Assembly: GCA_012517315.1 (NCBI GenBank)
Contig: JAAYVE010000045.1
Coordinates: 37,094-101,093, forward strand
Direction of reading: 5' to 3'
Length of the DNA stretch: 64,000 nt
DNA from: Deltaproteobacteria bacterium
GTDB lineage: Bacteria > Desulfobacterota > Syntrophobacteria > Syntrophobacterales > Syntrophobacteraceae
Made by a program: the position numbers and the translations under genes
Part shown: positions 35,912-44,634 of the stretch, one piece after another
How the letters are laid out: the number at the start of each line of letters is the position of its first letter
Position numbering within the stretch: position 1 is the stretch's first letter
The notes under the pieces: generated by a model
Seen by the model: the letters and a program-made list of their open reading frames with translations, nothing else
Databases searched by the model: none
What the model was told of the DNA's origin: nothing

Positions 35912-36095
35912 ATGAAGCTGATGGGTGAACTGAAGATGGAACACCAGCCGATCAGAATGACCCTTTCGGACGTGTTTTTTCGAGGCCCCTTCAAAGTCCC
36001 ACCCCCATGTCGGACCTCAACTTCTCATCGCCTTGGGGGTGGTGCCCATGGTGATCGCGTCGGGACTGACGTACTTGAAAGTGAGGAGGGCCTGA
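35912..36095 (+). pseudogene. Small membrane-protein gene split by a one-base frame break at a C run
   Basis: An excellent ribosome-binding site (AAGGAGGT, 5 nt spacing) precedes the ATG at 35912. The first about 29 codons read MKLMGELKMEHQPIRMTLS...GPFKVPP in this frame. Membrane-helix sequence LLIALGVVPMVIASGLTYLKVRRA and a stop at 36093 follow in the +1 frame. Dropping one C from the run CCCCC at 36002-36006 joins the two into a single protein of about 60 aa with one C-terminal transmembrane helix. Either a recent frameshift or a sequencing error. Function unknown. Confidence 0.55.
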
Positions 36096-36141
36096 GGATC
36101 TGCCCTTGCCGTAACCCTCGTCATGGGAAGGCGGCGCAAAG

Positions 36142-36180
36142 AAGGAAAAGGGGGCGCGAAAAACGTGCCCCCTTTTCCTT
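36142..36180. terminator. Strong bidirectional terminator hairpin
   Basis: AAGGAAAAGGGGGC (36142-36155) is a perfect 14-bp inverted repeat with GCCCCCTTTTCCTT (36167-36180) over an 11-nt loop. It lies between the PAS/small gene remnants and the convergent epimerase gene, and the A/T-rich outer stem gives U-rich 3' ends on both strands. Confidence 0.8.
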
Positions 36181-36228
36181 CATCATTGCCTCGCAGAAGC
36201 AGGCCTCTATTTCCAACCGGCTCTTATG

Positions 36229-36642
36229 CTAGTCCTGTCTCTCCGAGAGTTCCACCAGCACACCGTAGGTGGCCTTGGGGTGTAGAAATGCGATCTTGCA
36301 TCCCCCCGCTCCGATACGGGGCTTTTCGTCGATGAGGGCGATGCCTTTGGCTTTCAGTTCGGCAAGGGCTTCTTCAATGTTTTCCACGCGGAAGGCGATG
36401 TGCTGCACACCACCCCGGCCCTTGTTCCCCTCGATGAACTTGGCGATGGGCCCGTCCGGGGCCGTGGATTCCAGCAGTTCCACTTCCGTGTCCCCCACGG
36501 GGAAAAATGCGGTGGTGACCTTCTGCTCCGCTACCGTCTCACTGCCCATGTGGGGCAAGCCCAAGATATCCGTGTAGAGTTTCTTGGCTTCTTCGATGCT
36601 GTTCACCGCGACGCCGATGTGGTCGACTTTGAGAACCTTCAT
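36229..36642 (-). CDS. mce: Methylmalonyl-CoA epimerase
   Basis: 137 aa from the ATG at 36642 (AAGGAGG upstream), overlapping the meaB stop (ATGA). Two VOC/glyoxalase beta-alpha-beta-beta-beta modules: KVDHIGVAVNSIEEAKKLY with the first metal His, and VQHIAFRVENIEEALAELKAKG with a second. Metal Glu is in EVELLEST and CKIAFLHPK...VLVELSE. It interconverts (R)- and (S)-methylmalonyl-CoA, so it joins the carboxylation/decarboxylation step to the mutase. Last gene of the mutase cluster. Confidence 0.95.
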   Translation of the reverse strand: MKVLKVDHIGVAVNSIEEAKKLYTDILGLPHMGSETVAEQKVTTAFFPVGDTEVELLESTAPDGPIAKFIEGNKGRGGVQHIAFRVENIEEALAELKAKGIALIDEKPRIGAGGCKIAFLHPKATYGVLVELSERQD

Positions 36643-37616
36643 AACGCCTCCTTGTACTTGGGGGTTGAGTCCAACCATTCACTGAGTATCTCGCGCATGG
36701 TACTGTAGGGATCGCGCTTTCGTTCCAGAATCTCCTCCACCAGACGATCGAGACGGCCATCTTCCGAAAGTTGATCGCGAATGAGACGGAACAGTTCGTT
36801 GTGAATCATCCGCAGTGTTTCCTGGTAGGTCTGCTTCCGGCGCTTTTCCACAAGCCTGCCGCTTTCCTCGAGAAAAGCCCTGTGCTTGAGGATGGATTCC
36901 CACAGGTCCTGCATGCCGACATTGTCTACGGCAATCGTCTTGTTGACCGGGGGGACCCAGCCGGACATCTTGATGTGAATGTCCTGTTCGATGCGGGCGT
37001 TGACTTCCATGTTCAGCTGATCGGCCCCATCCCGATCGGCCTTGTTCACCACGTAAACGTCGGCGATCTCCATCACGCCGGCTTTCATGCTCTGAATGAC
37101 GTCCCCCAAGCCCGGCACAAGCACGACACAGGTCGTGTCCGCAAGACCCACGATGTCCACCTCGTCCTGGCCGACACCCACCGTCTCGATGATGATGATG
37201 TCCTTGCCGAAGGCGTCAAGGACTTTCACCACGTCACAGGTGGCCTTGGCCATTCCTCCCAGAAAACCACGGGTGGCCATGCTGCGGATGTAGACCTCGG
37301 GGTCGGTGCTGTGATCGCTCATGCGGATGCGATCGCCCAGAAGGGCACCGCCTGTGAAGGGACTGGACGGGTCCACGGCAACCACACCGACAGTGAGACC
37401 GCCCTTTCGCATGATGCGGATGAGTTTGTCGGTGAGAGTGCTCTTGCCGGCTCCGGGCGATCCCGTGATACCGATGACATAAGCCCTGCCCGTGTGGGGA
37501 TAGAGTTCCTCCATGATCGAATACGCCCGCTCATCCTCGTCTTCCAGCCAGGAAATGAGACGGGCGACCGCCTGTGGAGAGCCTGCCAGAATTTCTTTAG
37601 CGTAATCCCTCTTCAT
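36639..37616 (-). CDS. meaB: Methylmalonyl-CoA mutase-associated GTPase MeaB (ArgK)
   Basis: 325 aa, typical length. P-loop GSPGAGKSTLTDKLI, switch region DPSSPFTGGALLGDRIRM, FLGGMAKAT, Walker B IIIETVGVGQDEVDI, and base-recognition NKADRDGA. The G3E-family GTPase loads and protects adenosylcobalamin on the mutase. It lies between the B12-binding subunit (258 bp upstream) and the epimerase (4-bp overlap). The C-terminal dimerisation helix region follows. Confidence 0.96.
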   Translation of the reverse strand: MKRDYAKEILAGSPQAVARLISWLEDEDERAYSIMEELYPHTGRAYVIGITGSPGAGKSTLTDKLIRIMRKGGLTVGVVAVDPSSPFTGGALLGDRIRMSDHSTDPEVYIRSMATRGFLGGMAKATCDVVKVLDAFGKDIIIIETVGVGQDEVDIVGLADTTCVVLVPGLGDVIQSMKAGVMEIADVYVVNKADRDGADQLNMEVNARIEQDIHIKMSGWVPPVNKTIAVDNVGMQDLWESILKHRAFLEESGRLVEKRRKQTYQETLRMIHNELFRLIRDQLSEDGRLDRLVEEILERKRDPYSTMREILSEWLDSTPKYKEAL

Positions 37617-37873
37617 TCCAAACGCGTTTCCTTTCAGAAATCACATCCTGGGGGGTGAAACCCTGCGCAGGCCCTTGCTCGGGGGATGACACAGGTTTGG
37701 ATGTTTCCTTTTGCATAGCCCTACCGCCCGGATCCCGCACCCGCCAACCCCCCACGGAGGTGGAAGGCGGGGCCGAGACTCTCCCCGGGGATTGACGGCG
37801 GGCCCTCCCGGTAAGGATGGAGCGGGGAGTGGGGGGCGGTCACACGTTGCCCCCCGTGTCGGTTCAAGCGGTC

Positions 37874-38272
37874 CTACCGGGCTCGGGCATTGGATTTGAT
37901 GAAGTTCACAATCTCCATGGTCGGCGTGCCAGGTCCAAAAATAGCCTTCACTCCCGACTTTTGCAAAAAGTCATAATCTTCCACGGGAATGATTCCGCCA
38001 CCCACCACCAAGACGTCGTTCAACCCCTTATCCTTAAGGAGTTCCACGACCCGTGGGAAGAAATAATTGTGGACACCGGAAAGGCTGCTGAGTCCCACCA
38101 CGTCAGCGTCTTCCTGTTCGGCTGCGGCCACGATCATTTCCGGCGTTTGGCGCAAGCCGGTGTAAACCACTTCCATGCCTTCCTCGGCGAAAATCCTTGC
38201 CAGCAGCTTGGCGCCGCGGTCATGTCCGTCCAACCCGGGTTTTGCCACGATGATCTTGATCTTCTTAGCCAT
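37874..38272 (-). CDS. Methylmalonyl-CoA mutase, cobalamin-binding subunit
   Basis: 132 aa, one B12-binding Rossmann-like domain. GLDGHDRGAKLLARIF has the DxHxxG lower-ligand motif, with VGLSSLSGVH and VVVGGGIIP/GPGTP completing the S-x-L and GG motifs. It carries adenosylcobalamin and pairs with the catalytic subunit encoded 50 bp upstream; in many bacteria and in mitochondria the two are fused. GGAGGAAA lies before the ATG. Confidence 0.95.
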   Translation of the reverse strand: MAKKIKIIVAKPGLDGHDRGAKLLARIFAEEGMEVVYTGLRQTPEMIVAAAEQEDADVVGLSSLSGVHNYFFPRVVELLKDKGLNDVLVVGGGIIPVEDYDFLQKSGVKAIFGPGTPTMEIVNFIKSNARAR

Positions 38273-38322
38273 GAAAATTTCCTCCGCTGATTGAGCAGTT
38301 TGTCAACGTGTCGGCTGATGTC

Positions 38323-40002
38323 TCACACGAACTCTTTGGGACGGTATTGGCCGTAAATGTCTCGCCAAACATCACAGATTTCGCCGACGGTTGCCTTCGC
38401 CTTGACTGCTTCGATGACGGCGGGCATGACATTTTCATCCGTCTGGGAAACCTTGCGCAGGTTATCGAGAGCCGCCTTCCACTTGGCTTGGTCTCTCTCG
38501 GCGCGGAGCTTTTTCAGTTTGGCGGCTTCCACATCTCCCACGGACATGTCCACCTTGAGCAGATTGGTCGGAGGAGGCTCTTCCATGGTGTACTTGTTGA
38601 TTCCGACGTAAATGCGCTCACCGGACTCGATTTCCTTCTGGAAGCGGTAGGCGCTGTTTTGAATCTCCTTTTGAATGAAACCCTGCTCGATGGCCGCCAA
38701 GGTTCCTCCCATGGCATCGATCTTCTTAATGTAGTCGTCGATGTCCTGCTCGATCTGATCGGTCATCTTTTCCACATAGTAACACCCGGCCAGGGGATCG
38801 ATGGTGTCTGTCGCACCACTTTCCTCGGCCACGATCTGCTGGGTGCGCAGGGCCACAGTGACCGCTTCCTGGGTCGGCAGGCACAGGGCCTCGTCATAGG
38901 AGTTGGTGTGGAGGGACTGGGCTCCACCCAGTGCCGTGGCGTAGGTCTGCAGGGCCACCCGGACAATGTTGTTGAGGGGTTGCTGAGCCGTGAGGGTCAC
39001 GCCTCCGGTCTGCACGTGGTAGCGCAGCATCATGGACCGGGGGTCTTTCGCCTTGAAACGATCTCTCATGACCTTTGCCCAATACCTCCTTCCGGCGCGG
39101 AACTTGGCCACCTCCTCCAACACGTTCGTGAACGCGTTGAAGAAGAAACTCAGGCGCGGTGCAAAAGAGTCCACATCCATCCCCCGCTCAACGCAGGCCT
39201 GAGTGTAGGCGATGCCGTCGGCGATGGTGAAGGCCATTTCCTGAGCGGCCGTCGACCCGGATTCGCGGATGTGGTAGCCGCTGATGCTGATGGTGTTCCA
39301 ACGGGGGACATGTTTCTGACAGAACTCGATGAGATCCACCGTGAGACGCATGGTGGGTTTGGGCGGATAAATATACTGGCCACGGCAGATGATTTCCTTC
39401 AAAACGTCGTTTTGCACGGTGCCGCCGACCTTGTCCCACGGCACTCCCTGTTCTTCGGCAAGGGCAAGGTACATACCCAGCAAAACGGTGGCGGGAGCGT
39501 TGATGGTCATGGACGTGGTGACCTTGTCCAAGGGAATGCCGTCGAAGAGGACTTTCATGTCCTCGATGGAGTCCACGGCAACGCCCACTTTCCCCACTTC
39601 GCCCATGGAGAGGGGATGGTCGCTGTCATAGCCCGCCTGGGTGGGGAGCTGGAAGGCCACACTGAGTCCCGTCTGGCCCTGCTGCAGCAGGTATCGGTAC
39701 CTGGCGTTCGTGTCCTTGGCGCTTCCAAACCCGGCATACTGACGCATGGTCCAATACCGGCCCCGATACATGGTGGGCTGCACACCGCGGGTGTAAGGAA
39801 ATTGACCTGGGAAACCGAGATCCCGCTCGTAATCGAGCCCTGCGATGTCGAGCGGCGTGTAGATGCGCTCCACAGGGGTACCGGAGATGGTGGTGAAGAC
39901 TGGCTTTTGCTCGGGTGCCTTGGCGAGCGTCTTTGCCACAGGGCCCTGATCCCATTTTTCCTTGCCGGCTTTGATTTTCTCTAGAACTTTCTCGTCAAAC
40001 AT
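38323..40002 (-). CDS. Methylmalonyl-CoA mutase, catalytic subunit
   Basis: 559 aa from the ATG at 40002 (GAGGAGGG upstream). The TIM-barrel signature YTPLDIAGLDYERDLGFPGQFPYTRGVQPTMYRGRYWTMRQYAGFGSA and later AQEMAFTIADGIAYTQACVERGMDVDSFAPRLSFFF are clear. It stops before the B12 domain, which is encoded separately. Interconverts (R)-methylmalonyl-CoA and succinyl-CoA; with the epimerase and MeaB this is the central step of the methylmalonyl-CoA route of propionate oxidation or formation. Preceded by a good promoter and a leader of about 230 nt. Confidence 0.97.
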   Translation of the reverse strand: MFDEKVLEKIKAGKEKWDQGPVAKTLAKAPEQKPVFTTISGTPVERIYTPLDIAGLDYERDLGFPGQFPYTRGVQPTMYRGRYWTMRQYAGFGSAKDTNARYRYLLQQGQTGLSVAFQLPTQAGYDSDHPLSMGEVGKVGVAVDSIEDMKVLFDGIPLDKVTTSMTINAPATVLLGMYLALAEEQGVPWDKVGGTVQNDVLKEIICRGQYIYPPKPTMRLTVDLIEFCQKHVPRWNTISISGYHIRESGSTAAQEMAFTIADGIAYTQACVERGMDVDSFAPRLSFFFNAFTNVLEEVAKFRAGRRYWAKVMRDRFKAKDPRSMMLRYHVQTGGVTLTAQQPLNNIVRVALQTYATALGGAQSLHTNSYDEALCLPTQEAVTVALRTQQIVAEESGATDTIDPLAGCYYVEKMTDQIEQDIDDYIKKIDAMGGTLAAIEQGFIQKEIQNSAYRFQKEIESGERIYVGINKYTMEEPPPTNLLKVDMSVGDVEAAKLKKLRAERDQAKWKAALDNLRKVSQTDENVMPAVIEAVKAKATVGEICDVWRDIYGQYRPKEFV

Positions 40003-40670
40003 GCTTACCCTCCTCAACGCGATTTCCACTCGATGCATTCACTGACACGAGTCAGCGAACTCTGTTAAAAAAAGCACGAACAGGACAGTGCAACCGCCTT
40101 GACCCGCCGCTTCGCAGGGTGCGAGCCATCGGCCGGAACGATAAAGGGGAGATGGGTTAATGAGAGTCAACTGTTCCACTTCAACGAATGCAGCAGCTCG
40201 GGACCATGAGTCTCAGGGTGTTTTATAAACTCAAAAAAATTGTATAGCAGCAAGGAAGGTAAGAATCAACACAATTGATGCGCCGCACCACCTTATCTTG
40301 TGAAGTTATGTACGCGCCTCGCCACCGAGTCGGTGCAGGCTTAGAATAGGGTAACAGGGACCTGCCGGCCCCATACGGAGAGGTCATGGGTGCTCTCGTC
40401 GCGGGACGGAAGACGCGCATTCTTCTGAACGAGGGGATCGGGCGGAATGTGGAGAGGCCGTAGCGGCAAATCGGGTCCACCGTCGTGATGCGGCACACGG
40501 ATCCCGGATGACTGGTTTCTCTTCTCCCCAAACCGGAGCGCGGATTCACCCCGACAGGGAAAAATCCATGAAATATGAGGGGTAACATGACATTCGTTTC
40601 GAGTGCAGAATGATCCCCAAAACCCAGGGCGCAGCTCTGCTGGTTTTCCCAGATCGTAAAGGAGACAATC
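40003..40670. other. Divergent intergenic region with mutase promoter and leader
   Basis: About 670 bp between the mutase (leftward) and moaE-like (rightward) genes. It contains the promoter at 40241-40269, a stem-loop CTGAC-ACGA-GTCAG at 40042-40055 close to the mutase start, and an A7 run (T7 in the mRNA sense) at 40067-40073. No gene or B12-box riboswitch was recognised. Confidence 0.6.
40241..40269 (-). promoter_or_regulatory. Candidate sigma70 promoter of the methylmalonyl-CoA mutase operon
   Basis: On the minus strand TTGATT (40264-40269) and TATACA (40241-40246) at the ideal 17-nt spacing, in A+T-rich sequence. Predicted transcription start is near 40234, giving a 5' leader of about 230 nt. 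Confidence 0.6.
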
Positions 40671-41039
40671 ATGCCGAACTTGCAGGATCTCATCGACAAG
40701 ATCAAACGTGAGGCCGATCCGACGAGGGTGGGAATGATCGCCTGCCACAACGGCGTCGTTCGGGGCACAACCAGGTCAGGGCAGGCGGCGGAATACCTCG
40801 AAATCCAAGTGGACAGGGGCGCATGGGAAGCCATCGTGGGGGAACTGCGTGGAAGGGCCGGGATCGCCGCCATCGAAACGCACCTGTTTACCGGCACGCG
40901 ACAAATAGGGGATGATGTGATGCTCCTCGCGGTGGCGGGCGACATTCGAGAAAACGTGCTTCCTGTCCTGGAAGAACTGCTCAATCGCCTGAAGGGGGAA
41001 GCGGTCATCAAGGAGGAAAAGATGCGAAGAGACGGGTGA
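40671..41039 (+). CDS. MoaE-like molybdopterin synthase large-subunit protein
   Basis: 122 aa. The MoaE fold is suggested by CHNGVVRGTTRSG near residue 25, the YLEIQVDRGAWEAIV helix, DDVMLLAVAGDIRENVLPVLEELLNRLKGEAVIKEEK near the end. Its two lysines match the conserved catalytic pair of MoaE (LK and IKEE). MoaE pairs with thiocarboxylated MoaD to make molybdopterin. It is about 25 residues shorter than E. coli MoaE, and no moaD is next to it, so function is by family only. AAAGGAG precedes the ATG. Confidence 0.75.
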   Translation: MPNLQDLIDKIKREADPTRVGMIACHNGVVRGTTRSGQAAEYLEIQVDRGAWEAIVGELRGRAGIAAIETHLFTGTRQIGDDVMLLAVAGDIRENVLPVLEELLNRLKGEAVIKEEKMRRDG

Positions 41040-41082
41040 GGGAAGGCGAGGGGGTGAAATGGAGTGGAAATGGAAAAGAGAA

Positions 41083-41116
41083 GGTGAAGGCTCCCCAGCG
41101 CACGGGAGCCTCCACC
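41083..41116. terminator. Hairpin between convergent moaE-like and mdh genes
   Basis: GGCTCCC (41089-41095) pairs with GGGAGCC (41104-41110), extended by GGTG/CACC at 41083-41086 and 41113-41116. It lies midway between two convergent genes and probably ends both transcripts. Confidence 0.6.
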
Positions 41117-41136
41117 GTTCAGTCATGGTGACAGGA

Positions 41137-42126
41137 TCAACTCAGCATGGCCTTGACGCCGTCCTGCTCTTCCTGCAGTTCCTTCAGGGTGAAGTCCATC
41201 TTCTCACGGGAAAAGACGTCGATTTCCAGCCCCTGCACTCGTTCATACTTCCCAGGGGTACAGGTGACCGGAACACCGTACATGGTGCCTTCGGGGATGC
41301 CGTACGATCCGTCAGAGGGAATGCCCATGGTCACCCATTTGCCGTTGGTGCCTAGAGCCCAGTCACGCATGTGGTCGATGGCCGCGTTGGCGGCGGATGC
41401 CGCCGAGGACAGACCTCGAGCCTGGATGATGGCTGCGCCGCGCTTCCCGATCTTGGGGATGAAGTCGTTGCGGTACCAGTTCTCGTCGTTGATCACCCTT
41501 GCCGCCGGCTGGCCGTCGATGGTGGCGAACCGGTAGTCGGGATACATGGTGGGCGAATGGTTGCCCCAGACGATCATTTTTTCGACGGACGTCACGGGCT
41601 TGCCGGCCTTACTCGCAAGCTGGGAGACGGCCCGGTTGTGGTCGAGGCGCATCATGGAGGTAAAATTCCCCATGGGCAGATCAGGGGCCGATTTCATGGC
41701 GATCCACGAGTTGGTGTTGGCGGGGTTGCCCACCACGATGACCCGGATGTCCCGGGAGGAGACCTCGTTCATTGCACGGCCCTGTTCAATGAATATCTTG
41801 GCGTTATCCATGAGAAGGTCCTTGCGCTCCATGCCAGGTCCGCGGGGTTTGGCTCCCACAAGGAGAGCGTAATCGGCGTCCTTGAAAGCGACCTTGGGAT
41901 CTCCCGTGCCGATCATATCCACGAGCAGGGGGAATGCACAGTCCTCCAGTTCCATCATGACGCCGTTCAGCGCCTGCTGGATCTTGTCGATGGGAAGTTC
42001 CAGCATCTGGAGGATGATGGGTTGGTCCGGTCCCAGCATCTGGCCGCTGGCGACACGGAACACGAGGGCATAGCCGATCTGGCCTGCAGCGCCGGTAACG
42101 GTAACTCGAACAGGTTTCTTCGCCAT
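41137..42126 (-). CDS. mdh: NAD-dependent malate dehydrogenase
   Basis: 329 aa, the MDH type typical of cytosolic/chloroplast-like enzymes. NAD-binding [34 protein letters not shown] (substrate-loop Arg); [12 protein letters not shown]; active-site His in [13 protein letters not shown]; and substrate Arg in [14 protein letters not shown]. It oxidises malate to oxaloacetate with NAD. It lies 47 bp after the carboxyltransferase gene on the same strand, so the two steps malate to oxaloacetate to pyruvate are encoded together. Confidence 0.96.
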   Translation of the reverse strand: MAKKPVRVTVTGAAGQIGYALVFRVASGQMLGPDQPIILQMLELPIDKIQQALNGVMMELEDCAFPLLVDMIGTGDPKVAFKDADYALLVGAKPRGPGMERKDLLMDNAKIFIEQGRAMNEVSSRDIRVIVVGNPANTNSWIAMKSAPDLPMGNFTSMMRLDHNRAVSQLASKAGKPVTSVEKMIVWGNHSPTMYPDYRFATIDGQPAARVINDENWYRNDFIPKIGKRGAAIIQARGLSSAASAANAAIDHMRDWALGTNGKWVTMGIPSDGSYGIPEGTMYGVPVTCTPGKYERVQGLEIDVFSREKMDFTLKELQEEQDGVKAMLS

Positions 42127-42173
42127 GGTCTTACTCCTCTCTCGCTTGAGTTCGAATGGACAGGGACCGACAA

Positions 42174-44165
42174 CTACCCGATGACGGCAAGAACATCACC
42201 CTTTTGGACGCTTTGGCCTTCTTTGCAGCAAATCTGCTTGATCACCCCGGCGGCAGGACTGGGAAGGGAATTCTCCATCTTCATGGCCTCAAGGATCATG
42301 ATGGTGTCGCCTTCCTTTACCGTATCCCCTTCCTTCACCTCATAGCGGATGACCATGCCGGGCATGGGGGCTTCCAGTTTGGCACCGCCCGCGATAGGAG
42401 CCGCAGGGGCGGCTGCCGGAGCGGGAGCTGCGGCGGGCGCCGGAGCGGGCGCAGGAGCGGGCTGGGGCGCAGGTGCAGCGGCGGGCCTTGGAGCGGGGGC
42501 AATGGAGGTGACCACAGGTGCGGCCCCGCCGATTGCTTCCACTTCCACTTCGAAGTACTCACCATCGACGAACACATTGAACTGGCGAATTCCGGCTCCT
42601 TTCTCTGGTGCGGCTTTTTTCGGCTTTTCCATGAGTTCTCCTGCTAGGGCTTTCTTGATGATTTCCTTCTCACGAGCGCAGTCTTCCAAGGTCTTGGGCA
42701 TGACCTCCTGGGGCACGGGCTCAAGGCCGTATTTCCACTTGAGAAACCGCATGCCGGTCATGGGATACATGCCGTAGATGATGACATCATCAATGTCCTT
42801 GGCGATACCCTTGGTGTCCTCGATATTCTTGGGCATCTCCGGAGGGATGATCTCACCGGGACGGCAAGTGATAGGAGTTTCTCCCCTGGGGTAGCCCTTC
42901 AGCGCCTTCTTCTGGATCTCGGGATCCAGGGGAGCGGGTGTCTCGCCATACAGACCGTAGAAAAGGTCCTTGCTCTGGGCGGAGATCATCTTGTAGCGTT
43001 CTTCGGGGGTGTCGAACAAGACGTTGTTCACCGCCTGGATACCGACGATCTGGCTGGTGGGAGTCACAAGGGGTACCTGCCCCATTTCCTTGCGCACCTG
43101 GGGAAGAGCCTTGAACACGTCATTCAGGCGGTCGGAGGCGCCCATCTCCCGGAGCTGGTTGATCAGGTTGGAGAGCATGCCTCCGGGGGTCTGGTGGAGC
43201 AGAACGTTGATGTCGATGATGGACATGCGGTCATCGAGCAGATGCCTGTACTTGGGGGACACCTTTTCGAAATGCTCACTGCACTCGGCAAGTTTGAGCA
43301 GATCGAAGCCGGTGTCGCGGTTGGTGCCGCGCAGGGTCACCACGAGCGGCTCGATGGCGGGATGGGAACTGCGATAGGCCCATGGGGACAGACAAGTGTC
43401 CACAATGTCTACACCCGCCTCGATGGCCTTGAGCAGAGCCAGGTCCGCCATACCGGACGTGAAATGGCTGTGGAGATGAATGGGTGGCTTCACGTTCTCC
43501 TTGAGGGCTTTCACCAGGTAATACGCATCGTAGGGGGCGATGAGTCCGGCCATGTCCTTGATGCAGATGGTGTCCGCGCCCATGTCTTCCAGCTGTTTGG
43601 CCTTCTTCACATAATATTCCAGGTTGTACACCGGTCCGCCCATGCGGCGCTCGGTGAGGGAGTAACAGATGGTTCCCTGGAAGTGTTTGCCCAGTTTCTT
43701 GATGGGCTTGATGACCGTTTCAAAGTTGCGAAAATCGTTGAGCGCGTCAAAGGTGCGGAAAATGTCGATCCCGTTGATAGCCGCCCGTTCTGTGAAGGCT
43801 TCGGCGAAATCATCCGCGTAGTTCCGATAGCCGACCAGATTCTGGCCCCGCAGAAGCATCATCATGGGAGTCTTGGTCAGAACCTTTTTCAATTTCCGGA
43901 TTCGCTCCCACGGATCTTCGTTGAGGAAGCGGTGCATTGTGTCGAAAGTGGCACCACCCCACACTTCCATTGACCAGTAACCGATTTCGTTCATCTTCTC
44001 GGCTATGGGCAGCAGGTCCTCCGTTCGGCCACGAGTGGCGAAAAGGGATTGATGACCGTCGCGAAAGGTCAGATCGCCGATCTTGATGGGGTTGTCCACC
44101 TTAACGGGGGGTTCGTCGATGAGCATCGCGACCAGTGACGTGCCGTGTTGTCTTTCCTTATCCAT
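42174..44165 (-). CDS. pycB: Biotin-dependent carboxyltransferase with fused biotinyl domain (pyruvate carboxylase B / oxaloacetate decarboxylase alpha / transcarboxylase 5S-1.3S type)
   Basis: 663 aa. The carboxyltransferase barrel (about 25-300) shows [43 protein letters not shown] with the carboxylated Lys, and [12 protein letters not shown] with metal His. The conserved carboxylase/PYC domain follows to about 470. An Ala/Pro-rich flexible linker (about 550-590) leads to the biotinyl domain with EAMKMEN (biotin-Lys629). It moves CO2 between biotin and pyruvate/oxaloacetate. Family members serve pyruvate carboxylase, the Na+-pump decarboxylase or methylmalonyl-CoA transcarboxylase; nearby mutase genes favour a role in the propionate route, but sequence alone cannot decide. 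GAAGGAG precedes the ATG. Confidence 0.92.
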   Translation of the reverse strand: MDKERQHGTSLVAMLIDEPPVKVDNPIKIGDLTFRDGHQSLFATRGRTEDLLPIAEKMNEIGYWSMEVWGGATFDTMHRFLNEDPWERIRKLKKVLTKTPMMMLLRGQNLVGYRNYADDFAEAFTERAAINGIDIFRTFDALNDFRNFETVIKPIKKLGKHFQGTICYSLTERRMGGPVYNLEYYVKKAKQLEDMGADTICIKDMAGLIAPYDAYYLVKALKENVKPPIHLHSHFTSGMADLALLKAIEAGVDIVDTCLSPWAYRSSHPAIEPLVVTLRGTNRDTGFDLLKLAECSEHFEKVSPKYRHLLDDRMSIIDINVLLHQTPGGMLSNLINQLREMGASDRLNDVFKALPQVRKEMGQVPLVTPTSQIVGIQAVNNVLFDTPEERYKMISAQSKDLFYGLYGETPAPLDPEIQKKALKGYPRGETPITCRPGEIIPPEMPKNIEDTKGIAKDIDDVIIYGMYPMTGMRFLKWKYGLEPVPQEVMPKTLEDCAREKEIIKKALAGELMEKPKKAAPEKGAGIRQFNVFVDGEYFEVEVEAIGGAAPVVTSIAPAPRPAAAPAPQPAPAPAPAPAAAPAPAAAPAAPIAGGAKLEAPMPGMVIRYEVKEGDTVKEGDTIMILEAMKMENSLPSPAAGVIKQICCKEGQSVQKGDVLAVIG

Positions 44166-44390
44166 ACTTCTCTCCTTCCGTTGGTTGTAGAGATCCCACT
44201 CAGCTTACCCCAACCAGCATCAGCTTCCGCATCCATATCCGTATCAGAGGTCTGAAAATCACAGAATTTCCTTGGGAATCCCTGGGATATGGAGATCCGC
44301 TCGAAACAGGGTCCAACGATGTGGCGCAACTGTCTGTCCGAACATGCTCCTTTGAGATCGCAAGATGCTTCGCCATAATACCCCACGCCA

Positions 44391-44588
44391 TCATCGGGCA
44401 AGTCGCATTTGCCATGTCCACCTGGCGTTCATGGCCGCCATGCGCCCCGCCATGGCGTACGGACTATAGGCCTGGCGCGGTATTTCCGCAAGCCTTTTCT
44501 GCTGCAGGGCCAGCAGGGCCTCCTCCTCCTGAATGTAGCTGTTTATTGCAGAGGCAATCGCAACGACCACTTTCTTGTTCAGTTCCAT
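44391..44588 (-). CDS. 65-aa protein resembling the C-terminal tail of OadG/MmdD-type subunits
   Basis: 65 aa with a strong ribosome-binding site (GGAGGG, 5 nt). The first half, ELNKKVVVAIASAINSYIQEEEALL, matches the periodic Ala/Ile helix often seen at the end of small decarboxylase subunits (OadG/MmdD family); the rest is Arg/Ala/Met-rich and ends in RWTWQMRLAR. It has no N-terminal membrane helix, unlike full OadG. It sits 225 bp upstream of the carboxyltransferase on the same strand, so it may be a small assembly or coupling partner (inference). Confidence 0.65.
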   Translation of the reverse strand: MELNKKVVVAIASAINSYIQEEEALLALQQKRLAEIPRQAYSPYAMAGRMAAMNARWTWQMRLAR

Positions 44589-44634
44589 TCAGCCCTCCTC
44601 GTGAGTTTCCGCCTATTGAGAAGCTATACTCGCG

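Larger units (their letters stand above)
35561..36232 (+). pseudogene. Truncated PAS-domain protein with non-homologous C-terminal read-through
   Basis: From the ATG at 35561 (GGGAAG upstream), residues about 1-90 form a recognisable PAS core: AMDTVICAGREGLIRLWNAGAEGIFGHSAKEALGQSLDLIIPEPLRQRHWEGYHRVM, then the usual LLAIP. PAS proteins normally continue into a beta-strand segment (RKDGTR-like); here that is missing. The frame instead reads on into the start of a second small gene (35912) and then into sequence rich in Arg/Pro. I take it as a 3'-truncated PAS gene; a real short PAS protein is possible. Confidence 0.6.

Noticed and set aside
42400..42520. Ala/Pro-coding direct repeats as a mobile or CRISPR-like array
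   Set aside because: They encode the flexible linker of the biotin protein and have no spacers.
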